From JACRCT01 sp049841135 (GTDB lineage: Bacteria; Myxococcota; Myxococcia; Myxococcales; UBA5297): 64,000 nucleotides of DNA. The DNA lies in assembly GCA_049841135.1 (NCBI GenBank), contig JASGHK010000002.1, positions 62,001 through 126,000 of the forward strand, written 5' to 3'. The notes beneath the pieces were generated by a model. The model ran no database searches, was not told where the DNA came from, and saw only the letters and a list, made by a program, of their open reading frames with translations. This document shows, in pieces, positions 55,763 to 62,773 of this stretch (position 1 is the stretch's first letter; each line of letters opens with the position of its first letter). Both the position numbers and the translations under genes were made by a program.

Positions 55763-57113
55763 CTACTGACCGGCTCCGCTCGACCCCGCCGAGCCAGCGG
55801 AGGCGCGCGGGGACTCCGCAGTGGGCGCAGGTGCGGCGCTCGTCGGCTCGCCGGCAACCGGCGCAGCGGGCTCGTTCTGGTCGGGCGCCGCGGTCTCGAC
55901 CTTGGCCGGCGGAGTCAGCAGGGCCGGAGTGGAGGGCGGCAGGCGGCGCGCCGGGACGATCACCTCGGGCGGCACCGGGCAGTCGATGCAGGCGGTCCCC
56001 AGGGGGATGGCCAGCGTGCGCCCCGCGCGCAGGAAGGAGTTGGTCATCCCGTTGGCCTTCTGGATGGCCTTGATCGTCGTGTCGTACTTGTGGGCGAGCT
56101 TGCCCAGAGTGTCGCCGCCGCGGATGCGGTGGACGGTGAAGTTGAACTCCGGCTTGCCCTTGGGCATCAGCGGCTGGACGCGGCGGCCCAGCTCCTGCGA
56201 GCGCGGGCTGTAGTAGCGGACGTGGAAGTGGTCCCTGTGGCGGCGCGCGTGGAAGACCATGGAGCTCAGCCCGTTGTGGAAGAGCGACTCCAGCCACTCC
56301 TTGTCCTCGCCGATGGACAGCGCGTAGTCCCACAGCCGCTTGATGAGCTTCTTGTCGACCAGGACGAACTGCACGTCGCCGGTGACGAGCAGGGACCGCA
56401 GGAGTGCCCAGTTGCGCGCCACGTCGAAGCGGTCGGCCTTGCGCTTGGCCGGGTCGAACGGCGTCAGGTAGAAGCTCAGGTCGACGTCGCGGCCGGCCTG
56501 GTGGCTGATGTGGGGCCGCAGCCAGCCGCCGTCGGGGCGCGAGATGTGGCCCACCCGCAGCGCCTCGCTCTCGGGGTAGACCGCGTTGACCCGCTCGATG
56601 GCGGCCTTCAGGTAGGTGATGACCTCTTCGGTCGTGTACGTGTGCGCGGGGTCGGCGACGACCCAGAGCGGGCCGTCGGGGAACCGGACCGCGTTGACCA
56701 TCCGGCCGGCGTCGGCGAAGCCGATGGAGAGCGGACCGAGCGAGGCCGGGTCCTCCTTCCAGCGCTTCTCGAGCTTCTTCGTCGCTCAGCTCCGCGGTGT
56801 AGCGCTTCCCCGGGACGACGTCCTCCGCTGCCGCCGCCTCTGCCTGCGGCGCCTCGTGCTCGGGATCGACCTCCGGCTCCGGGTCCGCTTTCGCCTGGGC
56901 TTCCGGCTGGCCTTCCGGTTCGGCCGCAGCGGGCACCGGCTTCTCCTCGGCGGACGCTGACGACGATGGCGGGGCTTCGGCGGCTCCCGCGTCGACTGCA
57001 AGGACGGCGAGGCCTGCGTCGGGTGCCGCAGGCGCCGAGGCGTCCTGGGCGCGCGCGAGCACCGGCAGGAGGAGAACGAGGAAGAGGCTGGCGAAGGAGA
57101 CGAGCGGCCGCAT
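55763..57113 (-). CDS. MepA-type murein endopeptidase with LysM domain, interrupted by a frameshift
   Basis: ATG at 57113, about 449 aa corrected. Signal peptide (LFLVLLLPVLARAQ), an acidic Glu/Pro/Ala-rich stretch (about 25-105), then an M74 penicillin-insensitive endopeptidase domain with the zinc residues in HISHQAGRDVDLSFYL and HFHVRYYSPR. A LysM domain follows (VHRIRGGDTLGKLAHKYDTT) and a Pro/Ala tail. It would cut D-Ala-meso-DAP cross-links. One extra base at 56771-56777 is removed by restoring GAGCTC (D-E-E-L-E-K-R-W). It starts 89 bp after the anti-sigma gene; both belong to the block behind the ECF sigma factor. Confidence 0.92.
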
Positions 57114-57203
57114 GAAGGCCGGCACTCTACCTCGGGATGGCGCTCTCGCGAATGCTCGAGTTCGCCTCCCGCCCACCGGGGAGGGGTCAGGTCTGCTCGG
57201 TGA

Positions 57204-57556
57204 TCACTTCAGGAGCAGCACCACCACCGCGGCGATGGCCGCGGCGATGAGCACCGCGATGCCGGCCTGCGACGGGATGCCGATGCTCTCGAAGACCTGC
57301 ATCCCCTGCCAGCGGCGGCGCTTGCGGACGCGCCTGAGGACCTGCTGGGCAAAGTCCGCGGGGGCGCGCTCGCGGCCCACCGAGCGGACCAGCGTGACCG
57401 CGCGCGAGTACTTCTCGAAGCCTTGCTGGCACGCCGGGCACTGATCGAGGTGGGTCTTCGCTCGGCCTCCTGGGCCGGGGCCAGCTCATGGTCCACCATC
57501 GGCGCGAAGAGCGCCTGGGCCTCCTGGTGAGCCATCCCTGTCGCCGCCGATTCCAC
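57204..57556 (-). CDS. putative zinc-finger anti-sigma factor, interrupted by a frameshift
   Basis: GTG at 57556 with GGGAG upstream; an ATG at 57535 is an alternative. About 117 aa corrected. N-terminal helices then THLDQCPAC, the HxxxCxxC-type zinc site of anti-sigma domains, and one membrane helix near the C-terminus (IAVLIAAAIAAVVVLLLK). It would bind and silence the ECF sigma factor encoded 6 bp upstream. The frame is one base short near 57457-57464; adding a G in GAGGCG restores A-E-A-K-T-H-L-D. Confidence 0.85.
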
Positions 57557-57562
57557 CTTCGC

Positions 57563-58264
57563 TCACTCCCTTTCCAGCTTCGCGATGATCTCCGCCAGCG
57601 CCGCTCTCGCCCGGTGCAGCCGGCTCTTCACCGTGCCCTCCGGCTGGTCCGTGATCGCAGCGATCTCATGGTACGAGAGCCCTTCGACGTCACGCAACAC
57701 CACGAGAAGACGGTGTTCTTCGTCCAGCTCGGCGATGGCCCGCTGCACCATCGTGCGCGTCTCGCTCGCCGAGACCGCCTCGTCCGGGCGGGTGCTGGGC
57801 GCGTTGCGTTCGAGCACCGCCTCCGGCACGTCCGAGATCTCCGTCGACCGCCCGCGCTCCCGCCGCCCCAGGTACTTGAGCCGGTTGAGGCAGTGGTTCT
57901 TGGCCACCCGGAAGATCCACGTCGACAGCCGTGCCTCGCCCCGGAACCGCCCAACCGCCGCGTGGACGGCCACGAAGACTTCCTGCGAGAGGTCCAGCGC
58001 CTCTTCCCGGTCGCCGATCATCCGGTAGACCAGGTCGAAGACCCGGTCCTGGTTCGCCTTCACCAACTCCGCGAACGCCCGCTCGTCGCCGTGCCGCAGC
58101 CGGCGCAGCAGCATCCGCTCGCGGTACTGCTCCACCACCTCGGGGTCGGCGTTCGGAGGTGGAGGTGTCGAGTCCAGGGTCGCCTCCGGGCCAGGCGCCG
58201 AGGCCCCGGCCGCGACCGGAAGCTCCGCCTCCTCGGACAACGGCCTGGGCACTGCCTCCGGCAT
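57563..58264 (-). CDS. ECF-type RNA polymerase sigma factor (RpoE group)
   Basis: 233 aa. ATG at 58264 is chosen because GGGAGG lies 5 bp before it. Residues about 50-110 are sigma region 2 (FAELVKANQDRVFDLVYRMIGDREEALDLSQEVF, with W and helix of -10 recognition), about 160-225 region 4 (EEHRLLVVLRDVEGLSYHEIAAI, TVKSRLHRARAAL). It directs RNA polymerase to stress promoters. The anti-sigma follows 6 bp later, then MepA and subtilase genes, suggesting an envelope-stress regulon. A GGAAC-N18-GTC promoter lies upstream of it. Confidence 0.93.
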   Translation of the reverse strand: MPEAVPRPLSEEAELPVAAGASAPGPEATLDSTPPPPNADPEVVEQYRERMLLRRLRHGDERAFAELVKANQDRVFDLVYRMIGDREEALDLSQEVFVAVHAAVGRFRGEARLSTWIFRVAKNHCLNRLKYLGRRERGRSTEISDVPEAVLERNAPSTRPDEAVSASETRTMVQRAIAELDEEHRLLVVLRDVEGLSYHEIAAITDQPEGTVKSRLHRARAALAEIIAKLERE

Positions 58265-58289
58265 CTCGCCTCCCGCTCGGTCCAAGCAT

Positions 58290-58318
58290 TATGACAGCGG
58301 CGGTGTGAACGCGGTTCC
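58290..58318 (-). promoter_or_regulatory. candidate ECF-sigma promoter of the sigma gene
   Basis: On the minus strand GGAACC (58318-58313) and GTCATA (58295-58290) are 17 bp apart, the layout of RpoE-group promoters (GGAAC-N16-18-GTC). The -10 box ends 25 bp before the ATG at 58264. This is consistent with positive autoregulation of the sigma gene. Confidence 0.55.
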
Positions 58319-58457
58319 CGCCAGGAAAGTTCTTCCGGCCCCAGGCGTGGTTAGGGCATATCGCGGCCGTTCCAAGCAGACCCGACCTGCACAACCCCTT
58401 GAATTGACTCGCTGCTTGGACGCGAGACACTCTCCACCTTCCCCTCTGGAGCCTGTC

Positions 58458-60029
58458 ATGAAGCGCGTCATCCTGGCCCTGCTCGCCCTTGGCGTCGCCG
58501 CCGTCTCCGGCTGTGGCGAGGACCGGCTCGTCCACACCGCCATGGGCATCCTCAAGGTCACGGTCCTCAACGCCGGGGCCCAGGCGAGCCTGGTGGACGT
58601 GACCCTGCGCTGCACCAAGGACTCCCGCGACCAGATGGTCAAGGTCGCCAGGCCCAACACCCTGGTGGAGATGGGCGACCTGTCTCCCGGCACCTGCCAG
58701 ATCCGGGTGATGACCCGGACCTCGACCAAGGCTGCGCTGCGCTCGGTGTGGGTCAGCGACCTGCTGGTCGTCAGCGGCCGCACCACCGAGGTCACGGTGG
58801 ACATGGCGGACACCGTCGTGCAGCCGGTGGAGCTGTGCAACGGCTGGGACGACGACGGCGACGGCCAGGTCGACAAGCCGAAGGAGAAGCTGCTGCTCTG
58901 CTCGGAGTGCGTCAACAACCTCGAGTCCCCGGTGGCCGACGACAGCCGCTGCGAGGTCATCCCCTGCTCCAGCTACTTCAGCTACGAGCTGCGCGGCACG
59001 GTGGCCAACGGCTTCACCTGCATCAAGAGCTACCTCGAGGACATCACCGACAAGCGCTGCGCCGGCCTGGGCAACTGCCTTCCGGTCACCGAGAAGACGT
59101 GCCGCGACCAGTCGACCCGTAAGGAGGACGCGGTGGCCTCACTCGAGGCGCAGGTGCTCTGCAAGAAGATCGACGGCTGCGCCGACCAGACCGCCCCCAC
59201 CGTCGCCAACCAGCCCGACGGCCTCGACTGCGGGACGCAGAAGTGGTGCCAGGCCGGCGAGTGCGTCTGCAAGCCCGCCTGCGAAGGCAAGGTCTGCGGC
59301 GACGACGGCTGCGGCGGATTCTGCGGCAACTGCGGCACCGATGAAGCCTGCTCCTCCGACGGCGCCAAGTGCGTCTCGACCAAGCCCGAGACCGGCTGCG
59401 CCGACGGCACCCGCGAGGGCTTCCAGGACCTGAACACCTACCCGACCATCGCCTCCTGCTCCGGCGGCTGGAGCGTCGGCGGCGTCACCCGCGCCGACCT
59501 CGTGCCCACCTGCGACCGCAAGAGCGGCAACAGCGGGCAGAACCAGGCCGGCGACGGCTGCTCGGCGGCGGACCTGTGCGCGGCCGGCTGGCACGTCTGC
59601 AGCGGCAAGACCGAGGTCGCGGCCAAGGCGGGAGCCAAGGGCTGCGAGGAGTCGGTGCCCGCGGGCTCCCCCGACAAGTCGATGTTCTTCGCGGTCGCCC
59701 AGCACAGCGCGCAGTTCAGCCAGTGCGACGACACCGCCACCACCGGCGACAACGACGTCTTCGGCTGCGGCAACCTGGGTATCGCCCTCACTGCCGACAA
59801 GGGCTGCGGCGTGCTCACCCGGGCGCTGGCGTCGATGAAGGCCGGAAGCTGTGGCTACAACGAAGCCGAGCCTGGCCTGGGCCCCTGGCAGTGCATCGGC
59901 GGCGCCGGCAGCGACATCCACGAGGGCGGCATCGTCGCCAAGCATGGCTGCCCCAACTCGAGCTGCACCTGGAATGGCGCGCCCACCGGGAACTGGGACC
60001 GCGGCGGCGTGCTCTGCTGCAGGGATTGA
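58458..60029 (+). CDS. large Cys-rich myxobacterial lipoprotein
   Basis: 523 aa, ATG at 58458. Lipobox VSGC at about residue 19. N-terminal beta-sandwich (about 30-125), then CNGWDDDGDGQVDKPKE, a Ca-binding MopE/thrombospondin type-3-like motif, a central Cys-rich region with CGDDGCGGFCGNCG, and a C-terminal domain of about 190 residues with many Cys (GWHVC, GCGVLTRALAS, CCRD). It is likely a surface or outer-membrane protein held by lipid. It is divergent from the sigma gene, so it may share its regulation. Confidence 0.8.
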   Translation: MKRVILALLALGVAAVSGCGEDRLVHTAMGILKVTVLNAGAQASLVDVTLRCTKDSRDQMVKVARPNTLVEMGDLSPGTCQIRVMTRTSTKAALRSVWVSDLLVVSGRTTEVTVDMADTVVQPVELCNGWDDDGDGQVDKPKEKLLLCSECVNNLESPVADDSRCEVIPCSSYFSYELRGTVANGFTCIKSYLEDITDKRCAGLGNCLPVTEKTCRDQSTRKEDAVASLEAQVLCKKIDGCADQTAPTVANQPDGLDCGTQKWCQAGECVCKPACEGKVCGDDGCGGFCGNCGTDEACSSDGAKCVSTKPETGCADGTREGFQDLNTYPTIASCSGGWSVGGVTRADLVPTCDRKSGNSGQNQAGDGCSAADLCAAGWHVCSGKTEVAAKAGAKGCEESVPAGSPDKSMFFAVAQHSAQFSQCDDTATTGDNDVFGCGNLGIALTADKGCGVLTRALASMKAGSCGYNEAEPGLGPWQCIGGAGSDIHEGGIVAKHGCPNSSCTWNGAPTGNWDRGGVLCCRD

Positions 60030-60107
60030 CCGCCCCCCGGATCTGCACGAGCTCCAGCGGAGCCTCAATCGCCTCACCCTGTCCGAGCGTTCTCGGCCCC
60101 GGTGGCG

Positions 60108-60446
60108 CTACCGGAAGACGCTTCGGATCTCGGTGTCCAGAGTGACGTCGGTTCGCCGGCCGTTCTTCGCGAGCAGACCCTCTACGATTCTCTCGACGTC
60201 TGTTCGTCCCCACCGTGCGGACGGCGTGCCGAATCCCGGGTCGACCTCAGGTATTCGACGGCAGAGATAGTTCACGAGCTCTCGCCCCGTCCGCCACGCC
60301 ACATCCCCATCGGGGATTGAGAGGCCGAAGGCCTTCTCCAGGTCGACGATGAACTCGATGCTCTCCAGGCCCATGAACTGCAACCTTGCTCGGCAACGAG
60401 GCCTGCCCGTCCCGGCCCAGACCTTCAGGCGAAGCTGTGGCGACAC
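60108..60446 (-). CDS. acyl-carrier-protein-like ORF with unusual N-terminus
   Basis: 112 aa, GTG at 60446. Residues 25-70 match the second half of carrier proteins: MGLESIEFIVDLEKAFG, in which the Ser of G-L-E-S is the 4'-phosphopantetheine site, followed by GDVAWRTGRELVNYLCRRI. The first 24 residues are Arg-rich and do not resemble ACP helix I, so the true start may be in another frame, with a one-base shift near 60388-60396. The last about 35 residues are an extra tail. It follows the outer-membrane protein gene by 12 bp. Confidence 0.55.
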   Translation of the reverse strand: MSPQLRLKVWAGTGRPRCRARLQFMGLESIEFIVDLEKAFGLSIPDGDVAWRTGRELVNYLCRRIPEVDPGFGTPSARWGRTDVERIVEGLLAKNGRRTDVTLDTEIRSVFR

Positions 60447-60458
60447 CAGCGGCTGGCT

Positions 60459-61091
60459 CTAGTGCGGCGGTGCCGGGACCGCGTGATGCGGAACCGCCGG
60501 CACGACATCCGGAACGCGCGGCGAGCGCCCCGACAGCAGATCCGCCAGCGCCAGGAAGGCGATCGCGTTGAGCCGGATGCCTGCCACGGCGCTGAAGTTC
60601 AGGCCGTGGCCATCCACCGACGCGAAGCCCTGGGTGAAGACCTCGATGGCGTTCTTGCTGCCGAACGCCCCTTCGACCTGCAGGCCGCCGCCGGCGACGA
60701 CCTCGCCGCCGCGGCTGGCGTATTCGAAGTGCGGCCCGATGCCGATGCGGGCGAAGAGCGTCCACCAGTTGTACCCGGACGAGAGCGTCACCATCGGCGC
60801 GACCTCGATGCGCCAGTACCGCGGCTTGGGGCTCGCGGCGTGTTTGTCCGGGAAGTTGGTGGCGTAGCCCACGTCCAGGAGCCACCCGACGGCGCCCCGC
60901 GGGCCGCCCTGGTCGTACTCCTGCCCCAGCATCAGGTCGATCTTGCCGAGGTAGTCGGCAAAGCCGTTCTCGGCCAGGCGGCCGTAGCCAACGCCGATCT
61001 GCGGGAACACGAAGTAGTGGTCGGCGTGGGCCGACGCGGGGGCGAGCAACGCCGCCGTGCACAGAAGGGTCGCGAAGAGGACGCGTTGCAT
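60459..61091 (-). CDS. outer-membrane beta-barrel protein (unknown)
   Basis: 210 aa, ATG at 61091. Signal peptide (LCTAALLAPASAHAD), then alternating strands (YFVFPQIGVGYGRL, RIEVAPMVTLSSGYNWW, GGGLQVEGAFGSKNAIEV) typical of an eight-strand barrel, and a Pro/His-rich C-terminus after LLSGRSP. No known family. It starts 58 bp from the divergent thioredoxin-like gene. Confidence 0.7.
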   Translation of the reverse strand: MQRVLFATLLCTAALLAPASAHADHYFVFPQIGVGYGRLAENGFADYLGKIDLMLGQEYDQGGPRGAVGWLLDVGYATNFPDKHAASPKPRYWRIEVAPMVTLSSGYNWWTLFARIGIGPHFEYASRGGEVVAGGGLQVEGAFGSKNAIEVFTQGFASVDGHGLNFSAVAGIRLNAIAFLALADLLSGRSPRVPDVVPAVPHHAVPAPPH

Positions 61092-61149
61092 GAGCGGAGG
61101 ATAGGCCCGCCCCCGCCGCAGCCTCAACAATCGGGCTATCCTCGGCCGC

Positions 61150-61648
61150 GTGAGCAAGACCGCGCTGCGATATGCCCTCTACGCCTGGGCGGCCATGATG
61201 GCCGTCTTCCTGGGCTCGCGCGCCGTTCCGGGCAAGGTCCCGGCCTGGGAGCTGCCGACGAGCTCGGGCTCGACCGCCTCGCTGCGCGACCTGGAAGGCA
61301 AGCCGTTCGGGGTGCTGCTCTACGCCTCCAAGGTCACCTGCGGCGCCCACACCCGCGCCGTGGCCGACGCCGTGCAGATCCGCGCGCAGCTCAAGGACCA
61401 CCCGCGCTACGCCGTGAAGATCGTCTACGGCGAGCGGACCGAGGCCGGCGCCCGCGCGCTGGCCGAGGGCCACAAGGACGTGCCCATCCTGCTCGACCCG
61501 GCCAAGCGGCTCGCCGACGAGCTGCGAGATCACGAGCTACGCGGTCGTGGTCTACAAGCCCAACGGCCGGATCGTCGAGCTGCTCAAGGACAAGGTCCTC
61601 GTCGCGCAGCCCGGTCTGACGCAGTACCTGGACCGCCTGACCCGGTAG
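61150..61648 (+). CDS. thioredoxin-fold membrane-anchored protein, interrupted by a frameshift
   Basis: GTG at 61150, about 165 aa corrected. An N-terminal membrane anchor (ALYAWAAMMAVFLGS) is followed by a peroxiredoxin/TlpA-like fold: GVLLYASKVTCGAHTRAVAD with one Cys instead of CxxC, VPILLDPAKRLADEL, and YAVVVYKPNGRIVELL. A lone Cys suggests it is not a standard disulfide oxidoreductase. One extra base at 61519-61525 breaks the frame; its removal recreates GAGCTC. It is followed by the converging HDOD gene 5 bp later. Confidence 0.75.
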
Positions 61649-61652
61649 CCCC

Positions 61653-62560
61653 TCAGGCGTCGCCCTGAGGGTCTCCTTCCTTCACCAGCTTCTCCACGAA
61701 GGCGGCGAGCCTCGCCACCTGCTCCGGCGCCAGGCCCATCTGGTCGAAGAGCGGCTCCTGGCCGGGCGCGAGTGGCCGCGGCGCACTCCCCAGACCGACG
61801 TGCTCCATGAGCCGGTCGGTCACGGCCACCACCCGCGCCATGTTCGCCGGATGGCTCGACTGCTCCGGGTGGTGGTGGTGCGCCACGGCGTCGCAGATGC
61901 TCTCCGGGAGCCTCCAGACCTCGCAGGCCAGCAGGCCCACCTGCTCGTGGTATCGCGTCACCAGCTCGGTCGAGACCTCCGTCGGCAAGCGCTGCACCCC
62001 GAGCAGCTTCTCCTGCTCGGCGCAGACCGAGAGGATGATCGCCTCGCCCAGGTCGTGGAGCAGGCCACACAGAAACGCCAGATCCGGCGAGAGCTCCAGC
62101 TCCTTGCAGGTCTGCTTCGCGAGCGCTCCGGACGTGCGGGCGGCGCCCGAGGCTCGCGCATCCGGGTCTCGTAGCGGGGCACCGTGAACAGCTGGGTGCG
62201 CGCGACGATCTCGAAGGCGATGTCGCGCACCTCCGCCAGCCCCAGCCGAGTGATCGCGTTGCGCAGCGAGGTGATGGTCACGCCACGGCTCATCGACGCC
62301 GAGTTGGCGCGGGAGAGGACCCGCGCCGCCACGGCCGGGTCGGTGCCGACCGTCTTCTCGACCGTGGGGATGTCCGCGTCCGCGCGATTGGCCATCTGTG
62401 CCAGGCGAAGCGCGACCTCGGGGAGCACCGGCTGCCGGTACTCGCCGGACTCGAGCGCGTACTTGACCCGCAGCGCCGCCAGCTGAACGGCCCGGCGACG
62501 TTGCTCCTCGGCGGGAGACTCGGCCTTGCCACGGGCTTTGTCGTCGTCGAGCAGATCCAT
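61653..62560 (-). CDS. HDOD-domain signalling protein, interrupted by a frameshift
   Basis: ATG at 62560 (a GTG at 62620 is also possible), about 302 aa corrected. The HDOD region spans about residues 28-230: YRQPVLPEVALRLAQMAN, VARVLSRANSASMSRG, RNAITRLGLAEVRDIAFE, then GLLHDLGEAIILSVC and AHHHHPEQS. HDOD proteins are HD-superfamily relatives used in second-messenger and stress signalling; the typical metal HD pair is partly replaced. One base is missing at 62149-62155; adding a G in GAGGCC gives R-E-A-S-G-A-A. It is in the opposite direction to the preceding gene. Confidence 0.85.
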
Positions 62561-62630
62561 GGCCAGGGCATCGGCACGCCCCGACCCGGCGATAAGCCCC
62601 TCCGTTCCACGACCGGGCACCGGCAGGCAG

Positions 62631-62656
62631 AAAAAAACGCCCTGTTTTCAGGCGCT
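62631..62656 (-). terminator. rho-independent terminator after the alpha-amylase gene
   Basis: On the minus strand CGCCTG, an AAAA loop and CAGGGCG pair with one bulge, followed by TTTTTTT. This is the clearest intrinsic terminator in the window, about 118 bp after the amylase stop. A similar hairpin without a T-tract (62670-62690) lies just before it. Confidence 0.75.
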
Positions 62657-62773
62657 TTCGACGCCGTGGAAACGCCCTGTCTTCCTGGGCTTACGGGCCT
62701 GACGCAGTGAGTCACCACCTTATATACGCGCCAGGCCGGCCGCACCTGGCGCTCCCACCTGCGACGACACTGG

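Noticed and set aside
53985..57176. Minus-strand open frame (1063 codons) joining the MepA start to the subtilase
   Set aside because: Only the first about 115 residues are real (MepA N-terminus before the frameshift at 56771). The remainder is read out of frame through the MepA and subtilase genes.
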